Origin: Yoonia sediminilitoris
GTDB taxonomy: Bacteria > Pseudomonadota > Alphaproteobacteria > Rhodobacterales > Rhodobacteraceae
Reading direction: 5' to 3'
Assembly (NCBI RefSeq): GCF_003058085.1
Contig: NZ_QBUD01000002.1
Location: 496,001 to 560,000 of the forward strand
DNA: 64,000 nucleotides
Shown here in pieces: positions 10,581-18,269 of the stretch; the first letter of the stretch is position 1, and each line of letters opens with the position of its first letter. Both the position numbers and the translations under genes were made by a program. The notes beneath the pieces are model-generated. The model had not been told where the DNA came from, made no database searches, and saw only the letters and a program-made list of their open reading frames with translations.

Positions 10581-11243
10581 AACCGCTTTCTCCCCCGTTC
10601 TCGCTGCCGCGTCGGTTGTTCAGTCACTAGAGGGATCGAAGAGCGACGCCGGGAAAAAATTCAACTTTTGCAGCGCCGTCTGTACATAGTTTGTCAGTAA
10701 TTAAAACGCGCCGAAACCTGAAATACAGCCAGAACGTTATCACGCGACCTTGAGCCAGCCCGTCATGTCGGACTTCTGGTACGCGAGCATGTGACAGTGC
10801 GCATGTCTGTTCACAGGTTCACCGGAGGTGTCGTTATAGACGCCGGTCTCGTGCGCGATGTATGACTGGATCTGAACGGCGCGCCGCCGAAGCGTGAGTG
10901 GATTAACGTGGCTGACCGGATCGGTGTATCGCCTCCTGCGCATTATCGGGAGCTGACGCGCAGGCGATAGGCTCGACCGTCTTGTCCTCGCTGACATAGC
11001 CTATGATTGGCCAATGAAGCGATAACATCGCACTGTTCGGCATTGTCAGGTTGCCTGTTCTATCCTGTGTGTCTGCGGCAGGAAGATGATTGTCTGTCGG
11101 CACCTACGATTGACCAGCATCAATGTCGCGACTGCCATTCTGATACAGCCTGCATAAGCAGGACAATATGACCGTGAATGCCGGAATAACATCAATGAAA
11201 TTCTTGCCAAACGCAGTCCTTTGAAAGCGCAAAAGGAAAAAAC
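10581..11243. other. 663-base intergenic stretch, no convincing gene
   Basis: No reading frame on either strand has a recognisable domain or a good ribosome site. Two overlapping short minus-strand frames (about 10740-10997 and 10903-11103) run through the middle; their products are rich in Arg, His and Pro and I recognise neither. Base composition is closer to random than in the flanking genes. The stretch could be a decayed gene. The last 12 bases hold the ribosome site of the next gene (AAGGA). Confidence 0.4.
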
Positions 11244-12212
11244 GTGCCAGATCTGGGAATCGATGCGGAGCAGGCAATAGACGCCATCTGTCGTGATATT
11301 GCCCACCATATTGAGCGTGAGGGAACGAAGGGGGTCGTTCTGGGCCTTAGCGGCGGGCTGGACTCGTCGGTATTGGCAGCCCTGGCCGTGAGGGCCTTGG
11401 GTTCTGATCATGTAACATTGGTCTATCTCTTCGATCATGACAGCGATCAATCAATAGCCGCCAACGCCCATCTCGTGGCCAAACATCTCAAAATCGAGTT
11501 GGAGGTGATAGATATAACCCGGGAAATACAGAACCGGGGCGTCTACAAGCCACTGTTCATCAAACTCCTGAGGCTTTCTACTATCGTGGCAAGGCTTAGC
11601 GCAGGCAGCTATCTTTTGATCTGTGGCGAAACACCATTCAAGTCCACGCTTCGTGTGGGTCGGGGGGAAGTCTTGAGGCCATGGTACAAGAGGCTACTAT
11701 TTGGACTGACGATGCACCATGTCGATTTTGGATTTTCACAACGCCACACGTTCCGTCGCGAAATTCTGGAACGGATGGCTCAAGAGAGAAGCCTCTCTCT
11801 GATCGGCGCTGCCAATTTCTCGGAATGCGCAGTGGGGTGGTTTGTGAAGGATGGTATTGATGATCTGGATTACCAACCCTTGAGCGGCCTCTTTAAGACA
11901 CAAGTGCGCCAGTTGGCACAGGCGCTTGAACTACCGAAGCCGGTATGCACCCAGCTTCCCTCCCCTGATATGGCAAAGGGCGTGACTGACGAGTTCGGCA
12001 TTGGACATGACTACAGCATTGTGGATATCGTGATTGATGGCTTCGTCAGTGGTCTCACCGACAAAGAGATTGCGGCTTTGGGCATTCCTCAAAAGGAAAT
12101 TGATGATATCCGCGATTTGATGGAGCTTTCTGACTGGAAACGTCAACGGCGGCATCACGAACCGCCCGTGAGCGGCAAGTACGGCAGCGCCTTGCGAAAG
12201 GGCGCGGTTTGA
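11244..12212 (+). CDS. nadE: NAD synthase-like amidotransferase-independent PP-loop enzyme, extended form
   Basis: NadE adenylates nicotinate adenine dinucleotide and amidates it to NAD. The PP-loop SGGLDSS is at residues 36-42, and the C-terminal family segment NFSECAVGWFVKDG...LSGLFKTQVRQLA is clear. There is no glutaminase domain, so ammonia would be the donor. The protein is 322 residues, about 45 longer than ammonia-dependent NadE, because of an insertion at roughly residues 120 to 170 (around ETPFKSTLRVGRGEVLRPWYK) where the normal enzyme has a short loop. Start is GTG with AAGGA upstream. Base composition is less GC-rich than its neighbours, suggesting transfer. The location after pncB supports NAD salvage, but a specialised adenylating role is possible. 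Confidence 0.75.
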   Translation: MPDLGIDAEQAIDAICRDIAHHIEREGTKGVVLGLSGGLDSSVLAALAVRALGSDHVTLVYLFDHDSDQSIAANAHLVAKHLKIELEVIDITREIQNRGVYKPLFIKLLRLSTIVARLSAGSYLLICGETPFKSTLRVGRGEVLRPWYKRLLFGLTMHHVDFGFSQRHTFRREILERMAQERSLSLIGAANFSECAVGWFVKDGIDDLDYQPLSGLFKTQVRQLAQALELPKPVCTQLPSPDMAKGVTDEFGIGHDYSIVDIVIDGFVSGLTDKEIAALGIPQKEIDDIRDLMELSDWKRQRRHHEPPVSGKYGSALRKGAV

Positions 12213-12708
12213 TGTGCCAAGTCGGCACCGTATAGGTAACTGGCAAAGACCAAAAATGTCTGCAAACGTGGTCTCTGCGCCACTTCAATCTGCGCAATTT
12301 CGCCCGACACCTTCAAAGCGAGCGATTTCATTTCGCGGAAGTCGGCGACAAATTACCCCCAATTTTGCAGCCCCCTGTGCCCCGGGCAAACGGTTGTGCC
12401 CATTGCTGGCAAAAATACAGCACTACCCCAAGCGGATGGATCACTTTGGTCAGCAGTTTCGCCTACCGTGCATGTGAGGGATATGGCCTTTTATGATGTA
12501 TGGTTTCCAACTGGTTCGACAGCATCGCCCAATATTTTGACAGCGTGAGGCATAATGACAAAAACTGGCGGAACGACCTGATCGAGAGCGGTCACGCCGC
12601 TTTGTAACGGCTTTCTGGATATCGTCAAAGCTTTGGATCGTTGCGATCACCCATAGCAACTCTGACCGGTATCGGGACAATCCGTATCATCAAACGCGGC
12701 CGAGGTCG
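12213..12708. other. 496-base intergenic stretch, no gene seen
   Basis: I see no supported coding frame, RNA gene or strong hairpin here. Short frames on both strands lack ribosome sites and do not resemble known families. It separates the plus-strand NAD synthase-like gene from the 3' end of the minus-strand Dpp-like operon, so it should contain the terminators of both, but no clear one is visible. Confidence 0.4.
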
Positions 12709-13458
12709 CTATTCGCGCTGATGCCCGGAAAGCGTGACAGCGACCGTTCCCAGCCCATCGATCCGGCCAAGCACTTCGCAGGGAAGCGCGACATAGGTCA
12801 ACGGGTGCAATGACCCGGTGATAACAACCTGCCCGACGTCCAGCCCGCCGCCGCGCGCACCGATTTCGGCAAGGAAGACACCAAGCGTGGTCAATGCGGA
12901 CCCACCCGGCACTTCGGCAGGGCCGTCCAAAAGGGTTTGATCCCCCGCAACCATTCGACCTTTTACCGCACCAAAGTCACGTCCATCCCAATCATCAAGC
13001 GGTCTGCCGATGATAACACCTTTGTTGATTTGAAAGTCAGCAAGCTTTGCAACGGGATCTTGCGCAACGGGTCCACGCAACCGGCAGTCGACCAGTTCGA
13101 TCACGGGGACCGGACGCACACAGTGACGCAGCTTGGCATCAAGATCACCGGCCGACGCCTCCGGCAAGGGCGCGATGATCTGCCACCCGATTTCAAGTTC
13201 CAGTCCCATGCTGTCGCCAATCGGGACGCTTGCCCCGGTTGCAAAGGCAAACCTGTCCAGAATTGGTGCCATGATCGTTGCCTGCCCCGGTTTCCGTGCG
13301 GTTTTGAAACCGGCGACTGGCCCTAACGCGGCGACGACCCGATCCTGAACATAATATGCTTCCGCAGGGGTCTTGGGAGCGAGACCTTTCGGAAAAAAGC
13401 CCTGGCCGTTTTGATGCGCGGTGATGAGGCCGTCTGCGAATGCATCAAGATGTCTCAT
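12709..13458 (-). CDS. 2-keto-4-pentenoate hydratase / fumarylacetoacetase-fold enzyme
   Basis: MhpD-like member of the FAH superfamily, cytoplasmic. Such enzymes hydrate 2-hydroxy-dienoates or decarboxylate/hydrolyse related oxo-acids in ring-cleavage pathways with a divalent metal. The metal-ligand pattern is visible as LELEIGWQI (two Glu) and a later Glu in PVIELVD; the C-terminal VITGSLHP segment matches the family. Length 249 is normal. It is the last gene of the Dpp-like operon and overlaps the preceding racemase-family gene by four bases (13455-13458). Its presence suggests that the imported compound yields an unsaturated or keto acid. The exact substrate cannot be read from the sequence. 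Confidence 0.8.
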   Translation of the reverse strand: MRHLDAFADGLITAHQNGQGFFPKGLAPKTPAEAYYVQDRVVAALGPVAGFKTARKPGQATIMAPILDRFAFATGASVPIGDSMGLELEIGWQIIAPLPEASAGDLDAKLRHCVRPVPVIELVDCRLRGPVAQDPVAKLADFQINKGVIIGRPLDDWDGRDFGAVKGRMVAGDQTLLDGPAEVPGGSALTTLGVFLAEIGARGGGLDVGQVVITGSLHPLTYVALPCEVLGRIDGLGTVAVTLSGHQRE

Positions 13459-14108
13459 GTCGGGTCCTTGAGTTGGGCCAGAATGCGCCGCGCTGCTTCA
13501 GGAATTGGCATGATGAGGTCACATGGCGCTTGTAGGCGCAGGCGTTCAGCGGCCTCTGCGAGGGGACCACCGCCAATGATCACGGCCTGGGCACCTGCTG
13601 CATACGCCCTGTGCGTCGCCGCAAGAAGTGCCGCATCAAGCCGGGCTTTATCCGCTGACACCGCTAGAGGATCGGCATCAGCCAGAAATGTCCCCAGATA
13701 GGCGCTTTGCGGGGCCGAGGCGCGCATCAGCGCATCAATGCTTGTCACCAGTCCGGGCGTGTGGGTCACAACCGCATAGCGCCGCCCGCCTTTCGCAGCG
13801 GCAATTGCGGCGGCTTCCCCGATCCCGACGACAGGGATTTCCAGTCTTTCAGCCAGTGCCTTCCGTCCCGGATCGCCGAAAGCAGAGACGATCACGCCGT
13901 CGATGTCGTTGGGGATACGGGCTGTGGCGACCAACGTGGCGGCAGCGTTCAGGTCATCCATTGTCGAGATCAAAGATGGCCCGGCAGGAGCGGTCCAGCT
14001 TGCGAGGCTTGGCAAGACATGCGCGGCGATCGTCACCATCGCCTGTGTCGTTGCTGCGTTGCTGTTGGGATTCATCAGCAGGACCCGTGGTTTTGGTGTC
14101 TGGGTCAT
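13455..14108 (-). CDS. Asp/Glu/hydantoin racemase family protein lacking both catalytic Cys
   Basis: 217-residue member of the Asp/Glu/hydantoin racemase superfamily, recognised by MNPNSNAATT at the N-terminus (substrate/phosphate-type loop), SAFGDPG in the middle and IIGGGPLAEAA near the end. In hydantoin and allantoin racemases those two loops carry the catalytic cysteines (ACFGDPG and LGCAGM). Here the positions are Ala and Gly, so a two-base cysteine racemisation is unlikely. It is coupled by four-base overlaps to genes on both sides. It might be a decarboxylase, isomerase or binding protein, or use other acids/bases. A paralogue with the same substitutions lies at 27514-28275. Confidence 0.8.
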   Translation of the reverse strand: MTQTPKPRVLLMNPNSNAATTQAMVTIAAHVLPSLASWTAPAGPSLISTMDDLNAAATLVATARIPNDIDGVIVSAFGDPGRKALAERLEIPVVGIGEAAAIAAAKGGRRYAVVTHTPGLVTSIDALMRASAPQSAYLGTFLADADPLAVSADKARLDAALLAATHRAYAAGAQAVIIGGGPLAEAAERLRLQAPCDLIMPIPEAARRILAQLKDPT

Positions 14109-14338
14109 TTCAGTTCAACCACTGTCTCTGTTTCGACCAACGCATTGGCGGGCAGAGATGCGACATTGACGGCCGTACGGGCACGGCGTCCGGCATCCCG
14201 CCAGAGGTCGATGAAATGCAGCAAGGCACCATTTACGATCAGTGGGCCATCCGGAGAGCCGGGGTCTGCGGCGGCACTTGGGACCGTGACAGGTTCATAT
14301 GGCATAAAGCGGTGATAGGGATCGGCTATTGTCAGCAT
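14105..14338 (-). CDS. Short RidA-like protein (possibly truncated)
   Basis: The last 26 residues (RRARTAVNVASLPANALVET...) match the C-terminal signature of the RidA/YER057c/UK114 family, including the Arg that binds substrate carboxylate and the Glu near the end. RidA proteins are about 125-130 residues; this one is 77, and the N-terminal half does not show the usual GPYSQA and SGQ motifs. It starts three bases after the stop of the upstream ATPase gene and overlaps the following racemase gene by four bases, so it appears to be translated by coupling. It is either an internally deleted RidA kept for coupling or a minimal variant. Confidence 0.5.
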   Translation of the reverse strand: MLTIADPYHRFMPYEPVTVPSAAADPGSPDGPLIVNGALLHFIDLWRDAGRRARTAVNVASLPANALVETETVVELK

Positions 14339-14341
14339 GAG

Positions 14342-15322
14342 TTATTGGGCCAAAACGGGTGCATTTTCGTGGATGCAGGCCACGCGGCGCCTGTCGTCCG
14401 GATGATGCACAGGGGGCAGGCTGGCTCGGCACTTCGGTTCGGCCAACGGACAGCGCTGTGCAAAGGAACACCCGTCTGGGCGCGTGTCCAACGGCGGCGG
14501 CGCGCCGGGGATGGCGTTCAGGCGCGCGCCACGCTCCGCATCATGAAGGTTCGCCGCCAGCAGACCACGGGTGTAGGGATGGCGCGGGTCTTTGATGATC
14601 TCGCGGGTGGTGCCTTCTTCGACGACCTGACCCGCATACATCACGGCGATACGCTCGGATACTTCGACCGCCACGCCGATATCATGCGTTACGAAAATCA
14701 CCCCCATGCCGAATTCCCTTTGCAGATCGCGCAGCAAAAGCAGAATCTGGATTTGTACCGTTGCGTCCAATGCCGTGGTGGGTTCGTCCGCCAGTAGCAA
14801 CTTGGGCCGACAGGCCAACGCCAATGCGATCATGACCCTTTGCAGCATCCCGCCAGAAAGCTCGTGGGGATAGTTGCGCAGCCGCCGTTCGGGCGAGGGG
14901 ATCCGCACGCGGCGCAGCATGTCGAGCGCGGTTGAAAGCGCATCTTCCTTCCGAATGCCCTTGTGGCGCATCACGGACTCGGCAATCTGATCCCCGATCG
15001 TATACACGGGGTCCAGCGCCAGCCCCGGCTCCTGAAACACCATCGATACTTCCTCGCCCCTGTAGGCCTGAAGCTTTTTGCCAGACAGAGAGAGCACATC
15101 CACGCCGTTCACAGCAATGTCGCCCTCGATCTGGCTGCGCTTGGGGGGCAGCAGTTGCAGGAGCGTTTTCAAGGTCACAGACTTGCCTGACCCGCTTTCG
15201 CCCAGCAAAGCCATGGTTTCGCCCTGCCTGAGGGTTAAGGTCAGGTCGTTGATCGCATGGACCGTTCGCGCCCCGTTAAAGCGGACGTTGAGATTGCGGA
15301 TATCCACCAGAGTGTCGGTCAT
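14342..15322 (-). CDS. Dpp/Opp-type ABC transporter ATP-binding protein (DppD-like)
   Basis: First ATPase of a peptide/nickel-type importer, peripheral on the inner membrane. Walker A GESGSGKS, signature LSGGMLQRV and Walker B KLLLADEPTTALD are intact, and the C-terminal oligopeptide extension with its cysteine-rich PDGCSFAQRCPLAEPKC motif is present (an OppD/DppD hallmark). Its start overlaps the stop of the DppF-like gene by four bases. In this context it probably energises uptake of a ureide, amide or amino-acid derivative rather than peptides. Confidence 0.93.
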   Translation of the reverse strand: MTDTLVDIRNLNVRFNGARTVHAINDLTLTLRQGETMALLGESGSGKSVTLKTLLQLLPPKRSQIEGDIAVNGVDVLSLSGKKLQAYRGEEVSMVFQEPGLALDPVYTIGDQIAESVMRHKGIRKEDALSTALDMLRRVRIPSPERRLRNYPHELSGGMLQRVMIALALACRPKLLLADEPTTALDATVQIQILLLLRDLQREFGMGVIFVTHDIGVAVEVSERIAVMYAGQVVEEGTTREIIKDPRHPYTRGLLAANLHDAERGARLNAIPGAPPPLDTRPDGCSFAQRCPLAEPKCRASLPPVHHPDDRRRVACIHENAPVLAQ

Positions 15323-16371
15323 GGCAACATTTCCTTTCCGGCCTTGCTGTGCCCCGACCCAAGGTCATGTAAATGGCAGGCAGCCAGATGTTCGGACCCC
15401 GCAGTCAGGGGTTTGAGTGCTGGCACGCGGGCCTTGCACACGCTTTCGGCAAAGCGACAGCGCGTGTGAAAGCGACATCCCGAGGGTGGATTGATCGGAT
15501 TGGGCGGATCACCGGCCAAGGGTGGTTCTTTGGTGCGGTTGTCGGGGTCCATTGATGGCATCGCCGAAAACAGCGACCGGGTGTAGGGGTGTGCCTGCGA
15601 TGTCCAGATCTGGTCGACGGGTGCGATCTCGACCACTTCGCCCAGATACATCACCAGAATGCGGTCCGAGATATAGCGCACCACGTTCAGATCATGACTA
15701 ATGAAGATATAGGTCAGGCCGAACTCGCGGCGCAGATCGGACAGAAGGTTCAGCACCTGCGCCTCGACCGATTTGTCGAGTGCCGAGACGGCTTCGTCCA
15801 GAACGACCAGCCGGGGCGACATGGCCAAGGCGCGCGCGATGTTGATACGCTGGCGCTGTCCGCCCGACACCTCGTGCGGATAGCGCTGTGCAAAGCGTTC
15901 CGGGGCAAGTCCCACGCGATCCATCAGTTTGCGGGCGCGCCCGACCGGATCAGAAAGCCCCTGCACGCGCGCGCCAAAGGCGATGGATGCTTCGATCGTC
16001 AGGCGCGGGTTTAGCGAGGCGTAGCTGTCTTGAAAAACCATCTGGACGCCGCGCCGCAGGTCACGCAGGGACAAACGGCTGCCAAGGGCCTGCCCGTCAT
16101 AGATAATTTCGCCTTTGTCCTTTTCCAAAAGGCCGATCAGCAGCCGCGCTGTAGTTGATTTGCCGCAGCCGGACTCGCCCACAATACCAAGAGTTTCGCC
16201 TTTCCTGACCTCGAACGATACGCCATCGACCGCCTGAACCACGGCCTTCTTTCCGCCCAATATCCCGCCTCTTACGGGAAAATACTTCACTAGATCGCGC
16301 ACGATCAGCAAAGGCTGGGCGGGGCCACCTTTATCGGGGGTTGTATCCGGCAGGGTCTTAGTCTCGGACAT
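15319..16371 (-). CDS. Dpp/Opp-type ABC transporter ATP-binding protein (DppF-like)
   Basis: Second ATPase of the same importer. It has Walker A GESGCGKSTTA, signature VSGGQRQRI, Walker B LVVLDEAVSALD and the C-terminal GCRFHTRCRFAESVC cysteine motif. The start ATG lies inside the end of the upstream permease gene (14-base overlap, 16358-16371) with an AGGAG ribosome site 8 bases before it. Length 350 is normal for DppF/OppF. Confidence 0.93.
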   Translation of the reverse strand: MSETKTLPDTTPDKGGPAQPLLIVRDLVKYFPVRGGILGGKKAVVQAVDGVSFEVRKGETLGIVGESGCGKSTTARLLIGLLEKDKGEIIYDGQALGSRLSLRDLRRGVQMVFQDSYASLNPRLTIEASIAFGARVQGLSDPVGRARKLMDRVGLAPERFAQRYPHEVSGGQRQRINIARALAMSPRLVVLDEAVSALDKSVEAQVLNLLSDLRREFGLTYIFISHDLNVVRYISDRILVMYLGEVVEIAPVDQIWTSQAHPYTRSLFSAMPSMDPDNRTKEPPLAGDPPNPINPPSGCRFHTRCRFAESVCKARVPALKPLTAGSEHLAACHLHDLGSGHSKAGKEMLP

Positions 16372-17245
16372 TCATTGCACTCCTGACGCCGTCGCTGAGC
16401 AGGTTGAGACAAAGCGAGGTGATAAAGATCATCACACCGGGAAGGGCAGACAGCCACGGGTTCACGTAGATGGCAGAGCGCAGCGTGTTCAGCATAAGTC
16501 CCCATTCAGGTTCCGGCGGGCGGACGCCGATGCCCAGAAAGCTAAGCCCGGCCGCAAGAATCATGCAAACGCTGGTCAGCGAGGTGGCATAGACAAAGAT
16601 CGGCGAGAGCACGTTGCCGATGACATGCACCCGGATCACGGTCAGTGTGTTGGCACCGGACGCGCGCGCGGCGTCGATATATTCCAGCGCGCGCACCCCT
16701 GATGTCACCGCTTCGGCGACACGGGTGATGGGCGGAATAAAGACAATCGTGAGCGACACAAGGCTGTTGACGATGCCTGCACCAAGCGCACCCGAGATGG
16801 CAATCGCAAGCAACACTGAAGGAAACGCAAAGAATACGTCTACTGTGCGCATGATCACCGTATTGACCCAGCCACCTGCATATCCCGCGACAATTCCCAA
16901 AGTGCCACCGATAAAAAAGGCCAGCACGACCGGAGTCAGCCCGATGAACAGCGTCAGCCTGCCGCCATAGATCAGACGGGCCAGCATGTCGCGGCCCTGT
17001 TCATCGGTACCGAGGATGTTTCCTTCGGTCCCGATCGGGGCGAGCCGTTTGACCATCGAGCCTTTGTAAGGATCGGCAAGGCCCAGATAGGGGGCAAAGA
17101 TAGCCGACAGGATCAGCAGGAGAACCACGCCAAGGCAGATCATCGTTACAGGATCGCGGATCAGGCGCGCGCCAACACCGGACCAGTAGCCTTTGCCTGC
17201 TTCGGATACGGGGTCTTCGACAAGTTGGGTATCGAGGGCAGCCAT
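16358..17245 (-). CDS. Dpp/Opp-type ABC transporter permease (DppC-like)
   Basis: Integral inner-membrane permease with about six hydrophobic segments and an N-terminal cytoplasmic tail. It has the OppBC-family pattern, with GTDEQGRDMLARLIYGGR in the first periplasmic/loop region and the EAA loop with EAVTSGVRALEYIDAARASG. I chose the ATG at 17245 (MAALDTQLVED), which has AAGGAG spaced nine bases upstream and begins four bases after the preceding permease stop; a longer frame to 17299 would lie inside that gene. Confidence 0.92.
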   Translation of the reverse strand: MAALDTQLVEDPVSEAGKGYWSGVGARLIRDPVTMICLGVVLLLILSAIFAPYLGLADPYKGSMVKRLAPIGTEGNILGTDEQGRDMLARLIYGGRLTLFIGLTPVVLAFFIGGTLGIVAGYAGGWVNTVIMRTVDVFFAFPSVLLAIAISGALGAGIVNSLVSLTIVFIPPITRVAEAVTSGVRALEYIDAARASGANTLTVIRVHVIGNVLSPIFVYATSLTSVCMILAAGLSFLGIGVRPPEPEWGLMLNTLRSAIYVNPWLSALPGVMIFITSLCLNLLSDGVRSAMNVRD

Positions 17246-17249
17246 TATG

Positions 17250-18203
17250 TCAGCTCCTTTTGATACGCGGGTCAATGGCGGCTTGGGCCACGTCAACAAT
17301 CAGGTTCATCGCGACAAAGAACAGCGCAAGCACAAGGATCGTGCCTTGCAGCAACGGCAGGTCGCGCTGGAAAATCGCATTGGATAGCAGAAAGCCGGAA
17401 CCGGGCCAGTTGAACACAGTTTCGATCAGGATCGACCCGCCCAACAGATAGCCCAGTTGCAGCCCCATGACGGAGAGTGCGGTTGCCGCCGCATTGCGGG
17501 CCACATGGCGCAGCACGTCGCCACGGCTCATGCCTTTGGCGTAAAGGGCCATGACAAAGTCTTGCGTCAAGAGATCACCGGCCAGCGCGCGCACGGTGCG
17601 TGCGACGATGCCAATCGGCACCACAGCGAGCGTCACGGCTGGCAAAACCAGATGGCGCATATGCAACCAGTCCCAAGCCCAATCCTGCGACCCGCCGGGG
17701 CCCGCGCCCATCGACGGAAGCCAGCCAAGATTGACTGAAAAGATGATGACAAGCACGATACCCAGCCAATAGTTGGGCACAGACACCCCCGCGATTGAAA
17801 TCGCGGTGACGGTCCGGTCCAGCAGTGTGTCGCGGAAGTAGCCCGCCAGAAAACCCAGAAATATCCCGATGGGAAAGGCGATCACCGCGGCACTGAACGC
17901 CAGTAGCAATGAGTTTTGAACTGCGCCGAACACTTCGCCCGCCACGGGCCGGCCGGTGGCAATGCTGTTGCCCATGTCGCCCTGAAACAGGTTTCCGATC
18001 CAAATGGCGTATTGCACCGGCAGCGGTTTATCGAGCCCGTAGATCGCGCGCATCGCTGCCTGCTCGTCGGCGGTGGCATCCACCGGCATGATCGCGGTCA
18101 ATGGATCGCCGGGGGCGATCTGCACCAGCAGAAAGCAGATGACGGATACGCCAAAGGCCACTGGCAACATCAAGATGACGCGGCGAATAAAATAGCGGAA
18201 CAA
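17250..18203 (-). CDS. Dpp/Opp-type ABC transporter permease (DppB-like)
   Basis: Inner-membrane permease of about six helices, first of the permease pair. The N-terminus FRYFIRRVILMLPVAFGVS and the ALRAI-like loop (KGMSRGDVLRHVARNA) fit the DppB family. I propose a TTG start at 18203, which has AAAGGA about nine bases before it; the frame extends upstream to 18251 but that segment overlaps a strong hairpin. Products of this gene and the following ones are probably made at lower level than the binding protein because of that hairpin. Confidence 0.88.
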   Translation of the reverse strand: MFRYFIRRVILMLPVAFGVSVICFLLVQIAPGDPLTAIMPVDATADEQAAMRAIYGLDKPLPVQYAIWIGNLFQGDMGNSIATGRPVAGEVFGAVQNSLLLAFSAAVIAFPIGIFLGFLAGYFRDTLLDRTVTAISIAGVSVPNYWLGIVLVIIFSVNLGWLPSMGAGPGGSQDWAWDWLHMRHLVLPAVTLAVVPIGIVARTVRALAGDLLTQDFVMALYAKGMSRGDVLRHVARNAAATALSVMGLQLGYLLGGSILIETVFNWPGSGFLLSNAIFQRDLPLLQGTILVLALFFVAMNLIVDVAQAAIDPRIKRS

Positions 18204-18231
18204 AACGCAGGTCCTTTTATCACAAAGAGGA

Positions 18232-18260
18232 CCCCGCGCCGACAGATGCACGGCGCGGGG
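18232..18260 (-). terminator. Intercistronic hairpin between binding-protein and permease genes
   Basis: A perfect 10-bp GC stem (CCCCGCGCCG with a 9-base loop) lies between the dppA-like stop and the dppB-like start. In transcription direction it is followed by TCCTCTTTGTG, not a pure T-run. Such elements usually protect the upstream binding-protein mRNA or cause partial termination so that the binding protein is in excess. Confidence 0.7.
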
Positions 18261-18269
18261 CGGTTCAGG

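Noticed and set aside
10740-11103. Two short minus-strand frames between pncB and the NAD synthase-like gene
   Set aside because: No ribosome sites, overlapping each other in different frames, and no recognisable family; at most remnants.
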